Assembly (NCBI GenBank): GCA_023664325.1
Contig: JAMPFS010000007.1
Span: 16,906-80,905 of the forward strand
Direction: 5' to 3'
Source: Clostridium sp.
GTDB taxonomy: Bacteria > Bacillota > Clostridia > Lachnospirales > Lachnospiraceae
DNA length: 64,000 bases
Shown here: one piece after another, positions 35,574 to 44,213 of the stretch
How the letters are laid out: the number at the start of each line of letters is the position of its first letter
Position numbering within the stretch: the stretch's first letter is position 1
Program-made: the position numbers and the translations under genes
The notes under the pieces: generated by a model
Database searches by the model: none
What the model was told of the DNA's origin: nothing
The model's input: only the letters and a program-made list of their open reading frames with translations

Positions 35574-37228
35574 TGTTCTTCCAAATTCCGCACGCCGGAA
35601 TGAAGTGTCAACAGCAGTACGATAATATTTGCTGCGGATAGGATCAAAATCAGTAACATCCAGACAAATGCAATACTGATTTTGGTATTGCAAAAGAGGA
35701 AAAATCCTCCGATACATACGAGGGCGGTAAAACCGATGGCAATCGCCATCGCAGAGAATGTGTTAAAGTTCTCCCTTAATGCGCTCATTTCATCATCCCA
35801 TATCAGCTTTGGCTGAATCGAATCAATGTAAATTCCCATATAGGAAATAAAACAAACCGACAACACGCTTAACAGAACATAAAACAAAATATGTGTGATT
35901 GGTATGTTTAACAGGATACATACCGGGATAAAGTAGAGATGTACGCCTGCCAAAGGGAAAATAATACCGACAAATGCCTTTGCATTCCATTGGGTAAAGT
36001 ATGGAACAGGAATATATTTCATAAATGCAAAATGCTTGCCTTCCCGTGAAATAGCATTGGAACTTAAGCTGTTGATGGCGGCAACAATAATGGAAATTCC
36101 CACAATCCCGAGCAGGAAGAATAACTGGATTCTCAAATCCCGATGCGCATATAAGTGTTGAAGCTGCGGGATGGATATTTCATAACTTTGAATCTTTAAC
36201 ATCGCATACACAAAGATCGGCCATAAAAAATTAATGGCAATGCAGTTTGTGAAAAACACGGGAGTCCGCACCAATAGTTTTACTTCTTTCATAAAATAGG
36301 AGAAGAAGGAACTGTGCTGTTTGCAGTTTGACAGTAATTTATCAATATCTGTCTCGCTTTTTTTGTTATCGGAAGCAGTCAGTCCGATGACGCCGCGGAA
36401 ATACAGAAATTCGGATAAGAACAGCATAACTGCGACAGCCAAAGCATTGACTGCAATATAGGCAAGCAGGGCAGGAATGCTTCCGTCATGGAACGTTTTT
36501 ACAAAGAGAGGAACATTTGGAAAAACAATGTTCATGACGTTGAAAAATCTTTGGTTGCCGGATGCTAAAGTTTCTACATATGTATCAATATCCATGTTTT
36601 GTAAAAAGCCAATGGAGCATACAAGCGCAATCACCATTACAAAGAGCAGCGCAACAGAAAATTTCTGTATCATGTCTTTACTCTTGATAAAACGGGTAAA
36701 GCCCATAATCAGCATGGCGAGAATACCACAGTAGCAAAGCGGAAGGATTGGCAGTGTAATGACACCGATAATGGATAAAATCCAATGGCCGATGCCCATG
36801 CCGGAACCGGTTCCATAACCTATGATGCAGGCAAGTACCAGAACAAACTGCATCATATTTTCATTGTAGTATGCAGCGGTAAATTTGGATGCTACAATCT
36901 GGTATGCCCGAAGCGGCCAGGGCAGTAAAAACTCGATATCGTTGGAAAAATAAAATTCATTAAATATGACATTGATTCCGAATACGACGGTAAAGAGGCA
37001 GATAACATGGAACATTAGCTGTATGCCAAGCGCTTCACAATGGATTGGCAGCAATGTTTTCGTCATTAGATTGACAAGCACGCCTACAGCGATGGCGACC
37101 GGAAGCAGCACGCCAAAGAGTCCAAATAAGGACAGGATGATAATCATAACTTTGCGGCGTTTATCCTGTGGCGGGCTCATGCTGATAGAAGCGATAAATG
37201 TTTTGGTTAAGGTAATATAACTATTCAT
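35561..37228 (-). CDS. ABC transporter permease, ABC-2/EcsB-like exporter
   Basis: 555 residues with roughly a dozen hydrophobic segments (e.g. IILSLFGLFGVLLPVAIAV near residue 30). No substrate domain is visible. Size and topology fit large ABC-2-type export permeases of Firmicutes. Its ATG lies inside the 3' end of the ATPase gene (ATGAATAG, 8-bp overlap), so translation is coupled. Together with the ATPase it forms a two-component exporter; the substrate is unknown. Confidence 0.82.
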   Translation of the reverse strand: MNSYITLTKTFIASISMSPPQDKRRKVMIIILSLFGLFGVLLPVAIAVGVLVNLMTKTLLPIHCEALGIQLMFHVICLFTVVFGINVIFNEFYFSNDIEFLLPWPLRAYQIVASKFTAAYYNENMMQFVLVLACIIGYGTGSGMGIGHWILSIIGVITLPILPLCYCGILAMLIMGFTRFIKSKDMIQKFSVALLFVMVIALVCSIGFLQNMDIDTYVETLASGNQRFFNVMNIVFPNVPLFVKTFHDGSIPALLAYIAVNALAVAVMLFLSEFLYFRGVIGLTASDNKKSETDIDKLLSNCKQHSSFFSYFMKEVKLLVRTPVFFTNCIAINFLWPIFVYAMLKIQSYEISIPQLQHLYAHRDLRIQLFFLLGIVGISIIVAAINSLSSNAISREGKHFAFMKYIPVPYFTQWNAKAFVGIIFPLAGVHLYFIPVCILLNIPITHILFYVLLSVLSVCFISYMGIYIDSIQPKLIWDDEMSALRENFNTFSAMAIAIGFTALVCIGGFFLFCNTKISIAFVWMLLILILSAANIIVLLLTLHSGVRNLEEQEEA

Positions 37229-37943
37229 GGGCAGTCATCTCCAAAAAGATTTTTTCAAGATCCATATCCGGGTAGCGGGCAGTCAGTTCATCTAAGGTTC
37301 CATAAAACAGCGCTTTGCCGTGGTTAATAATAATGACCTTATCACAAAGTTTCTCTGCAACCTCTAATACATGGGTAGAGAAAAGAACGGAATTGCCGGC
37401 ATCTGCATGCTCCCGCATCATTTTTTTGAGTTCGTATGCAGATTTTGGATCAAGACCGGTCAGTGGTTCATCTAAAATCCATACAGCGGGATCGTGTACC
37501 AAAGCTGCTGCCACCATCATTTTCTGCCGCATGCCGTGGGAATAACTCTGCATTGGCTTGTCCAGCACTTCGGACAGTTCAAAACGGTTTGCAAAGGTTT
37601 TAATCCGCTCTTTCCGCGTGGCAGCGGGAACGTTGTAAATGTCAGAAATCAGGTTCATAAATTCGATTCCGCGGAGCCGGAGAAACATGTCCGGGCTGTC
37701 AGCGATATAGCCAATAACCTGTTTTGCCTGAAGGGGTTCCTTTTGCATATCAAAATCGTTAATGAAAATTGTGCCGGAATCCGGCTTGAGAATGCCGGTC
37801 ATCATTTTGAGTGTCGTTGTCTTGCCGGCGCCATTTGGCCCGATAAAGCCAACGATTTCGCCGTTGTTTACGGTAAGATTCAGGTTATCCACCGCACAGA
37901 CAGTACCATTGTAGGTTTTGGTGATATTTGTGATTTGAATCAT
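37221..37943 (-). CDS. ABC transporter ATP-binding protein
   Basis: 240 residues with all ABC ATPase motifs: Walker A GPNGAGKTT (about 36-44), signature YSHGMRQKMM (a variant of LSGGQ usual for exporters), Walker B VWILDEPLTGLD and the switch His in STHVLE. It is related to CcmA/EcsA-type exporters. Its ATG overlaps the stop codon of the transglycosylase gene (ATGA), and its own end overlaps the permease start, so all three are co-translated. Confidence 0.93.
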   Translation of the reverse strand: MIQITNITKTYNGTVCAVDNLNLTVNNGEIVGFIGPNGAGKTTTLKMMTGILKPDSGTIFINDFDMQKEPLQAKQVIGYIADSPDMFLRLRGIEFMNLISDIYNVPAATRKERIKTFANRFELSEVLDKPMQSYSHGMRQKMMVAAALVHDPAVWILDEPLTGLDPKSAYELKKMMREHADAGNSVLFSTHVLEVAEKLCDKVIIINHGKALFYGTLDELTARYPDMDLEKIFLEMTAHE

Positions 37944-38632
37944 ATATGCATCCTTTCTTTCCAGGTGGCTGTATCAGAAGCCGCCTGCGCATAGATCGTG
38001 GTGATATCCGAAGAGTCTGTATTTGCCTGGCTGCCGGGAACGGCTGGAGATGCTGTTGCATAAATGGTATCCGGAACAGAAACCTCCCCATTACCGAGAT
38101 ATCCCATAATCTTGCTGACATAGTTTTGGGTTTCTTTAAATGGTGGGATTCCACCGTATTTATCCACGTTGCCGGAACCGGCATTATATGCTGCCAAGGC
38201 AAGGGATGTATTGCCGTTATATTTGTTAAGAAGGCTGCTTAACAGTTTGGCGCCTCCCATTATGTTCTGCCTTGTGTCATATGCATCCGTGACACCAAGT
38301 TCCCTGGCGGTGGAGGGCATAAGCTGCATCACTCCCATTGCCCCCGCAGAGGAGGTACAGTTAGGGTTGAAATCGGATTCCGCTTTTGCCACGGCTTTTA
38401 ACAGGTTTTCCGAGATGCCATAGGTGTCTGCCGCCTCTTTGAAAATTGCCTCCATGCCTGCCGGACTTTGGATGCTGCCGGATCCGGTCTGTGCTTCATC
38501 TGAAAATGGTTTTGCATAAATGACAGTTGCGGCATCAAAAACAGAATCAAAATCCGTATGGTTTGTACCGGAATATGTATTATTTGAATAATATGTACTA
38601 TCTTTTGTTGAATAAAGACCATTAATAATCAT
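37940..38632 (-). CDS. Lytic transglycosylase (SLT) without a signal peptide
   Basis: 230 residues. A soluble lytic transglycosylase domain spans about residues 60-175: catalytic Glu in AKAESDFNP, GAMGVMQLMPSTARELG, and ALAAYNAGSGNVDKYGGIPP followed by ETQNYV. It should cleave peptidoglycan glycan strands. The N-terminus (MIINGLYSTKDSTYY) is polar with no signal or membrane segment. An in-frame stop lies shortly upstream of the ATG, and GGAAGGA precedes it, so the start is secure. It overlaps the ABC ATPase by ATGA, which raises the possibility that export involves that transporter. A flagella-related role is an alternative. Confidence 0.87.
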   Translation of the reverse strand: MIINGLYSTKDSTYYSNNTYSGTNHTDFDSVFDAATVIYAKPFSDEAQTGSGSIQSPAGMEAIFKEAADTYGISENLLKAVAKAESDFNPNCTSSAGAMGVMQLMPSTARELGVTDAYDTRQNIMGGAKLLSSLLNKYNGNTSLALAAYNAGSGNVDKYGGIPPFKETQNYVSKIMGYLGNGEVSVPDTIYATASPAVPGSQANTDSSDITTIYAQAASDTATWKERMHI

Positions 38633-38678
38633 ATGTATATCCTTCCGTTTCTTTCATGTCTGGTCTATGCCAGCCATA

Positions 38679-38706
38679 ATTATATATAATACTATAAATA
38701 TATCAA
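38679..38706 (-). promoter_or_regulatory. Promoter of the transglycosylase-ABC operon
   Basis: On the minus strand TTGATA (38706-38701) and TATAAT (38684-38679) are spaced by 16 bp. Confidence 0.65.
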
Positions 38707-38756
38707 AAAGGGAATAGAAAATTAAAAATTGGCAAAAAGAGCGCCGTAAAATAAGC

Positions 38757-38784
38757 TTGCAATATAGAACAGGTATGATATAAT
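38757..38784 (+). promoter_or_regulatory. Promoter of the carboxyltransferase gene
   Basis: TTGCAA and TATAAT are spaced by 16 bp, ending 26 bp before the ATG; CGGAGG serves as the Shine-Dalgarno. Confidence 0.75.
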
Positions 38785-38810
38785 TTCACAAATCGGAGGT
38801 TTGAAGAAGC

Positions 38811-40295
38811 ATGTATTTAGAACGTACCAACCCATACAATATTACAAAACAGCATCAGAGAGATAAACTGCATGTGTCAGAACGAATCCGGCTTTTGTTT
38901 GATCCGGACAGTTTTGTGGAATTTTACCCGGATATGGAACAGGAAAAAGAGAATTATGACGGAGTGATTACCGGATATGGAACCATTTTTGGAAGCCGGG
39001 TGTATTTTTACGGGCAGGATTTTACCCATATGGGTGGAACCTTTGGTTACCATCACAGCAAACAGATTATCGCTATTTTGAAAGAGGCAGTTCAAAACAG
39101 AAAGCCTGTGATTGGAATCTATGATGGAGGCGGCGCCAGAATCCAGGAAGGAGCTTTGGCAGTGGCGGGCTGTGGAGAATTATTCCGCATGAATGCGTTG
39201 GCTTCAGGCTCTATTCCGCAGATTGCGATTATCGCAGGAACCTGTGCCGGCGGCGCGGTGTATTCACCGGGGCTGATGGATTTTGTATTTACGATTGAGG
39301 GAATCAGTAATATGTTTGTGACCGGCGCAAAGGTGGTAAATGAGGTGCAGGGAACGAATTATCTGATTGAAGAGTTAGGCGGAGCCGGGATTCATTCCGG
39401 TGTCAGCGGGGTGGCGCATTTCCGCATGGAAAATGAGGAGGCATGTTATCAAAAGGTTCGCAGATTAATTGACCTGCTGCCGCCATGCTATATGGAAGGC
39501 AGCCTTTACCGAACCGACCGTTATTACCGCAAGGATCTGTGGGATATTGCGAACCTTTTGCCGGCGGATGCACATGAAAAATATGATGTAAAACCGGTGA
39601 TTGAGGAGATCTTAGATGATGGAAGCTTTTTGGAGATACAGGAGGAATTTGCAAAGAATATCGTAACGGGCTTTGGCAGGCTTGGCGGAATCACTGTGGG
39701 GATTGTGGCAAATCAGACGCTTTACAAGAACGGTTCGATTGACTGTGACTGTGCGGACAAGGCTGCCCGCTTTGTACAGTATTGTGACTGCTATCATATT
39801 CCGGTTATTACCCTGGCAGATTCTACCGGGTTTGTAATGGAAGCGGAGCAGGAGCATAAAGGCTTAATCCGCCACGGCGCCAAAATGATACATGCCTATG
39901 CGCAGGCAACGACCTTGAGGCTTACCATTATTTTGCGGAAAGGCTATGGCGGACCATATATTTTTATGGGCTGTAAGCAGTTAGGCGCAGATAAGCATTA
40001 TGTATGGCCGGGGGCAGAAGTGGCTGTCATGAAAGCAGAGGGGGCTGTAGCGGTCATCTGCCAGAAGGAGTTAAAGCAATTAGACAAGCAGGAACAGGCA
40101 GCTTATCTTCAGGAACAGATTGCATGGTATAAGGAAACGTATATGAATAGCCGGCTTGTTTTGGAACATCATTTTGTAGATGAGCAGATACAGCCGGAAC
40201 TGACAAGAGAGAGGTTATATGACGACCTGGTGTGTTATGAGCGTAAACCGGCAGAGGCATTACCGCCGAAAAAACACTCTAATATACCGGTTTAG
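38811..40295 (+). CDS. Orphan acyl-CoA carboxylase carboxyltransferase subunit
   Basis: 494 residues, with both N- and C-terminal crotonase-like carboxyltransferase halves as in PccB/MmdA/AccD5-type enzymes: GQDFTHMGGTFGYHHSKQI, YDGGGARIQEGA, GTCAGGAVYSPGLMDF, then DCDCADKAARFVQYCDCYHI, TLADSTGFVMEAEQEHKG, and a C-terminal RKGYGGPYIFMGCKQLGADK. It transfers carboxyl between biotin and an acyl-CoA. No biotin carboxylase, biotin carrier or decarboxylase membrane subunit is adjacent, and the gene has its own promoter. The acyl-CoA substrate cannot be decided. Confidence 0.87.
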   Translation: MYLERTNPYNITKQHQRDKLHVSERIRLLFDPDSFVEFYPDMEQEKENYDGVITGYGTIFGSRVYFYGQDFTHMGGTFGYHHSKQIIAILKEAVQNRKPVIGIYDGGGARIQEGALAVAGCGELFRMNALASGSIPQIAIIAGTCAGGAVYSPGLMDFVFTIEGISNMFVTGAKVVNEVQGTNYLIEELGGAGIHSGVSGVAHFRMENEEACYQKVRRLIDLLPPCYMEGSLYRTDRYYRKDLWDIANLLPADAHEKYDVKPVIEEILDDGSFLEIQEEFAKNIVTGFGRLGGITVGIVANQTLYKNGSIDCDCADKAARFVQYCDCYHIPVITLADSTGFVMEAEQEHKGLIRHGAKMIHAYAQATTLRLTIILRKGYGGPYIFMGCKQLGADKHYVWPGAEVAVMKAEGAVAVICQKELKQLDKQEQAAYLQEQIAWYKETYMNSRLVLEHHFVDEQIQPELTRERLYDDLVCYERKPAEALPPKKHSNIPV

Positions 40296-40399
40296 ATGGA
40301 ATTTTATCATGCAAAGCCACAGGGAATTTACATAATTTCTTTCACATTTTGAATCGCCATGCATAATATAAAGTGTAAAGAAAATTGGAGGCATTCCTT

Positions 40400-40660
40400 A
40401 TGGGTGACTTATCAGCAACAAACTGTGGCTGTGGCAACAGTGGATTTGGCGGCGGAAGCTGCTGCACATGGATTATCATCTTAATTCTTCTCTTTGCTTG
40501 CGGTGGCTGCGGTGACGGAGGCTTCTTCGGTGGTAATGACTGTGGCTGTGGCAACAGCGGCTTCGGCGGTGGAAGCTGCTGCACATGGATTATCATCTTA
40601 ATCCTTCTCTTCACCTGTGGTGGCTGCGGAAATAATTCAAACTGCGGATGCGGATGCTAA
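40400..40660 (+). CDS. Duplicated Cys/Gly-rich membrane microprotein
   Basis: 86 residues made of two copies of one module: CGCGNSGFGGGSCCTW, then hydrophobic IIILILLF, then CGGCG. Each module has about seven Cys flanking a short hydrophobic stretch. The two copies are nearly identical in DNA as well (from 40421 and from 40538), so the duplication is recent or homogenised. I recall Lachnospiraceae proteins of this type carrying chorion-like automatic names; no function is known to me. ATG 40400 has TTGGAGG 8 bp upstream. Confidence 0.8.
   Translation: MGDLSATNCGCGNSGFGGGSCCTWIIILILLFACGGCGDGGFFGGNDCGCGNSGFGGGSCCTWIIILILLFTCGGCGNNSNCGCGC
40421..40629 (+). repeat. Internal tandem duplication in the Cys/Gly-rich gene
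   Basis: About 92 bp starting at 40421 is repeated from 40538 with only scattered third-position changes. It encodes the repeated Cys-rich/hydrophobic module. Confidence 0.85.
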
Positions 40661-40732
40661 TTCCCTGAAACAGCGTTGACTTCTGTGGCGGAAAAAACAG
40701 GTAATCATGTGACTGCCTGGCAGATGCGGCAA

Positions 40733-40768
40733 AAGCCGACAGCTTTGCATTAGCGGAGCTGTCGGCTT
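40733..40768 (+). terminator. Hairpin after the Cys/Gly-rich gene
   Basis: AAGCCGACAGCT (40733-40744) and AGCTGTCGGCTT (40757-40768) form a perfect 12-bp stem, but the following CGTTGTG is a poor T-run. It lies in the 300-bp gap 40661-40960, which otherwise holds only the promoter and leader of the GGDEF gene. Confidence 0.6.
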
Positions 40769-40817
40769 CGTTGTGCAGAGAAAATCAGCGGGAAAGAGAG
40801 TAAATGTTGTTGAAAAC

Positions 40818-40846
40818 TTGTGTTTCGATGCCATATATAGTATAAT
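40818..40846 (+). promoter_or_regulatory. Promoter of the GGDEF gene
   Basis: TTGTGT and TATAAT are spaced by 17 bp. The leader is about 108 nt; I compared it with the GEMM cyclic-di-GMP riboswitch pattern and found no match. Confidence 0.65.
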
Positions 40847-40960
40847 AGAAGCATAAATCCGAAAAGGCGAATGGTTGTTTAGCGATTGCGTAAGCACAAA
40901 GTGCGGATAATTGCAGATTGTTATATAGTGTTCGCACGAACGATGTGTGGGGGAAGGCAA

Positions 40961-42079
40961 ATGACATCATTTTATCATACAGTTAGACAGATCTTTAATG
41001 GGACAAGAGCCATTAATACCAAGTTTAAGTATATTCTACTGGGAATCTGCATTGCGTTGATTCATCTTTTTTTCACGATTTCCTTTTATTCTTTCCATAT
41101 TAAGACGCTGTTTCTCTATAATATGGCAATTACCATATTTTATTTTTATTTGAGCGCTGTGGTGGCGAAAAGGGAACGATATGAATCTATCTTTATTTCC
41201 GCCTTTATAGAGATTTTATTCCATTCTTCGATGGCATCCATTATGCTTGGATGGAACTGGGGATTTATGATTTATACCATTGCGCTGATTCCGGTAAGTT
41301 TTTATCTGACATATACGCTTCCCTATTTTAAAGGAAGTGTTTTTGCGCCAATTACCGCATCTGCGGTTGTCTGCATCTGCTATATTTCGATTAAGGCGGT
41401 GACAAATCATATTCCGCCAACGTATACGGGTACTCTGCCAGGGAATGTCAGCACATTTTTTTATTACTTTAATACTATGGTGGCTTTGGCGTTGCAGATA
41501 TACTGTTCGATCCTGTTTGCTTTGGAGATCCGGTATATGAAGCGGCAGTTAGAGGAGGAAAACCGCGCTTTGGGTGAAATTGCAAGCCACGACCCGCTGA
41601 CACATTTATTAAACCGCCGCAGCATGAATTCCTATTTGAAGATTGCAATGGAACGCAGTGAGGATAAGCAGCCGTTTTGTCTGGTTTTGGCAGATATTGA
41701 TAATTTTAAACAGGTGAATGATACCTATGGGCATGACTGTGGTGACGAGGTACTGATTTCTGTTTCGGGAGTCATATCCGGAAATGTCCGGGAAAAAGAT
41801 TATGTCTGCCGCTGGGGCGGGGAGGAGATTTTGATTTTGTTACAGGCGGATCTGGAAACTGCTGTCACGGTGGCAGAACGTATTGGGAAAGATGTGGCAT
41901 CCACGGTTGTGAAATGTAATGAGAAAGAGGTCAGCGTTACGGTGACAATGGGAGTTGCGCAATACAGGCAAGGTGTAACCATCCGTTCCCTGATTGATGA
42001 GGCAGACCAGAATTTATATTACGGTAAAAAGCATGGTAAGAACCAGGTAGTCACTTCGACTGCCCATGAAGAAGAATAG
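40961..42079 (+). CDS. Membrane diguanylate cyclase (GGDEF)
   Basis: 372 residues. Six or so membrane helices fill the first 190 residues, followed by a coiled linker (MKRQLEEENRALGEI) and a GGDEF domain (HDPLTHLLNRRSMNSYL, ADIDNFKQVNDTYGHDCGDE, active loop RWGGEEI). The inhibitory I-site RxxD (REKD) is present five residues before GGEE, so product inhibition is expected. It probably makes cyclic-di-GMP in response to a membrane signal. ATG 40961 has GGGGGAAGG 4 bp upstream; in-frame codons back to 40886 lack a ribosome-binding site. Confidence 0.9.
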   Translation: MTSFYHTVRQIFNGTRAINTKFKYILLGICIALIHLFFTISFYSFHIKTLFLYNMAITIFYFYLSAVVAKRERYESIFISAFIEILFHSSMASIMLGWNWGFMIYTIALIPVSFYLTYTLPYFKGSVFAPITASAVVCICYISIKAVTNHIPPTYTGTLPGNVSTFFYYFNTMVALALQIYCSILFALEIRYMKRQLEEENRALGEIASHDPLTHLLNRRSMNSYLKIAMERSEDKQPFCLVLADIDNFKQVNDTYGHDCGDEVLISVSGVISGNVREKDYVCRWGGEEILILLQADLETAVTVAERIGKDVASTVVKCNEKEVSVTVTMGVAQYRQGVTIRSLIDEADQNLYYGKKHGKNQVVTSTAHEEE

Positions 42080-42096
42080 ATTTGGAGGTACGAGCA

Positions 42097-43011
42097 ATGG
42101 CAAATGAGACGATGGCAGATTTTGAAAAGGAGCTTACAAGCTCATTCCGTGTCATGAAGACGGGTGAACTTGTAAAGGGAATGATTGTGGATATCAATGA
42201 TGAGATGGTTACCCTGGATTTAGGATATTATGCGCCGGGTGTGATTCCTCTTTCCGAGTTATCGGACGATCCGGATTTCTCGGCTATGAAGGATTTGAAG
42301 ATTGGAGAGACGATTGAGGCAGTTGTCATCGATACGGATGATGGACAAGGCAATGTGGCGCTGTCTTTGAAGGAGGCGGCAGAGGGTGCTGCATGGGATA
42401 AGCTTCGCCAGATGTTAGAACAGGAGACAGTCACAAGCATCCGGGTGAAGGAAAGTGTCAATGCCGGTGTGATTGCTTATCTGGAGGGAATCCGTGCATT
42501 TATTCCGGCATCCCAGCTTGCGCTTGCTTTTGTGGAGGATACGGAGGAATACATTGGCAAGCAGATGGATGTCAGGGTTATCACAGCGGATGAGCAGGCG
42601 AAGAAGCTGGTGCTTTCCGCAAAGGCTGTATTGAAGGAGAGAGAGGCGGAGCATGACCGACAGAAAATGTCAATGATTGTGCCGGGATCTGTCTTTGAGG
42701 GAACGGTAGAAAGTCTGATGCCATATGGCGCATTTGTACAGATGGATAACGGCTTGACCGGGCTTGTGCATATTTCAAAGATTTGCATGAAGCGGATTAA
42801 AAAACCATCGGAGGTGCTTTCGGTAGGGCAGAAGGTTAAGGTCAAGGTTTTGGAAGTCAAGGACGGCAAGATCAGCTTAAGCATCCGTGATGTGGAAACC
42901 AATACCTCCGATATTGTAACGGATGTGATTGAGGAGTTTGAATACCAATGTGAAGAGATACCAAATAATCCATTTGGTGCATTATTAGCGGGGATGAAGC
43001 TGGATGAATAG
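42097..43011 (+). CDS. S1-domain RNA-binding protein (ribosomal protein S1-like)
   Basis: 304 residues with three S1/OB-fold repeats: residues about 20-90 (GELVKGMIVDINDEMVTLDL), 105-170 (VKESVNAGVIAYLEGIRAFIP), and 190-260 (GSVFEGTVESLMPYGAFVQM, GLVHISKI). It is shorter than the four-to-six-repeat S1 of proteobacteria, typical for Firmicutes. It probably aids mRNA binding at the ribosome or RNA turnover. ATG 42097 follows TTTGGAGG. Its stop codon overlaps the start of the next gene (ATGAATAG). Confidence 0.9.
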   Translation: MANETMADFEKELTSSFRVMKTGELVKGMIVDINDEMVTLDLGYYAPGVIPLSELSDDPDFSAMKDLKIGETIEAVVIDTDDGQGNVALSLKEAAEGAAWDKLRQMLEQETVTSIRVKESVNAGVIAYLEGIRAFIPASQLALAFVEDTEEYIGKQMDVRVITADEQAKKLVLSAKAVLKEREAEHDRQKMSMIVPGSVFEGTVESLMPYGAFVQMDNGLTGLVHISKICMKRIKKPSEVLSVGQKVKVKVLEVKDGKISLSIRDVETNTSDIVTDVIEEFEYQCEEIPNNPFGALLAGMKLDE

Positions 43012-44155
43012 AGAGTTTAACACAAAATGGAGCTGTCTGCATATTTCCATCCTATTTGGAATAGTATGGATTATGATGAACATATTTTCTTTTTCATGTG
43101 AGGCGAAAACCGTATTTCAGAAGGATAAACCGGTTGGTGTTATGTCAACTGCTGTAGAGAATCAGGTTGCTGTGTCCTGGGAGCCGGTGTCCGGGGCTGC
43201 CGGATATGAGATTTATGAGGCAGCAGAGAATTTGCCAGCATCCGCAAAAACACGTTTGCAGTATTCCGTTGTCAGGAAAACGAAAAGCTGTCAGGCTGTT
43301 TTGAGCGAAAAGGAAGCAGGCGTCACATATCATTACTATATCAGAGCCTATCAGAAGACAAAGAATGGCAGGATAACCTATAGCGGGAAAAGCGCAGTGA
43401 CATCCACCACGGTAGCGGTGGAGGGAACTTCCACGATTAAGAATTTTCTGACAACGGCGCTTGCGCCGGTTGGTTCTACCATGTATGTCTGGGGTGGAGG
43501 CTGGAATGAGGCAGATACGGGTGCCGGGCCGGAGGCAAGGCGGATTGGATTAAGCCCTGCATGGCGCAGTTTTGCAAAAGATAAAAAATCTTCGTATAAT
43601 TATAATCACTATCGGTATAAGATTCATAAAGGACTGGATTGTTCCGGTTATGTGGGATGGGCTGTTTATAATGTCCTTAACACCAGGAAGAATAAAAAAG
43701 GGTATGTTTATTCCGCCTCGAAACAGGCAAAGCAGTTTTCAAAGCTTGGGTTTGGAAGTTATAAGAGCGCCAATAAGATACAGAATTACAAGGCAGGGGA
43801 TATTATGAGTTCTACCTGTAGTTGTTGTGGCCATGTCTGGATTGTGGTAGGGCAGTGCAGGGATGGAAGCGTTGTGCTTTTACATGCATCACCTGCCGGC
43901 GTGCAGTTAAATGGAACCGTAACGCCGAAGGGCAGGAAAAACAGCCAGGCAGTAAAACTTGCAAAAAAATATATGAAAAAATATTACAAAACATGGTACC
44001 GGAAATATCCGAAGATGGATCGTGGCAGTTCTTATTTATCCCATTATGGACAAATGCGTTGGAAAACGACAGGGAAAAATGTTGTTTTATCCGATCCGGA
44101 TAACTATCAGAATATGAGCGCAGACAAGATTTTAAAAGATCTGTTTGACAGATGA
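43004..44155 (+). CDS. Secreted NlpC/P60-like peptidase with fibronectin-III-like domain
   Basis: 383 residues. A signal or anchor (ISILFGIVWIMMNIFSFSCEA, about 14-34) is followed by an FN3-like module (about 45-130, VAVSWEPVSGAAGYEIYEAA) and a cysteine-peptidase domain. The probable nucleophile lies in HKGLDCSGYVGW, and the probable catalytic His in CCGHVWIVVGQC, as in NlpC/P60 cell-wall peptidases. The match is distant: an insertion separates the two motifs. It starts inside the stop codon of the S1-domain gene and so depends on its transcript. Confidence 0.77.
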   Translation: MNREFNTKWSCLHISILFGIVWIMMNIFSFSCEAKTVFQKDKPVGVMSTAVENQVAVSWEPVSGAAGYEIYEAAENLPASAKTRLQYSVVRKTKSCQAVLSEKEAGVTYHYYIRAYQKTKNGRITYSGKSAVTSTTVAVEGTSTIKNFLTTALAPVGSTMYVWGGGWNEADTGAGPEARRIGLSPAWRSFAKDKKSSYNYNHYRYKIHKGLDCSGYVGWAVYNVLNTRKNKKGYVYSASKQAKQFSKLGFGSYKSANKIQNYKAGDIMSSTCSCCGHVWIVVGQCRDGSVVLLHASPAGVQLNGTVTPKGRKNSQAVKLAKKYMKKYYKTWYRKYPKMDRGSSYLSHYGQMRWKTTGKNVVLSDPDNYQNMSADKILKDLFDR

Positions 44156-44167
44156 TATGTCATAAAT

Positions 44168-44213
44168 AAGACAGGAATCCCATATCTTATTATAATGGAT
44201 AAGATATGGGATT
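44168..44213 (+). promoter_or_regulatory. Perfect 15-bp palindrome with a -10 box in its loop
   Basis: Left arm 44176-44190 and right arm 44199-44213 are perfectly complementary, with loop TATAATGG. AAGACA at 44168-44173 lies 17 bp upstream of TATAAT (44191-44196). The structure could be a terminator for the 43004 gene (ATTTGTTT follows) or an operator around the protease promoter. Confidence 0.55.

Noticed and set aside
40342..40614. Pro/Gln-rich antisense frame over the Cys/Gly-rich gene
   Set aside because: It is a shadow: the complement of Gly/Cys codons gives Pro/Ala. The sense frame has the ribosome-binding site.
40847..40960. Cyclic-di-GMP riboswitch before the GGDEF gene
   Set aside because: The leader does not show the conserved GEMM core or its flanking stems.
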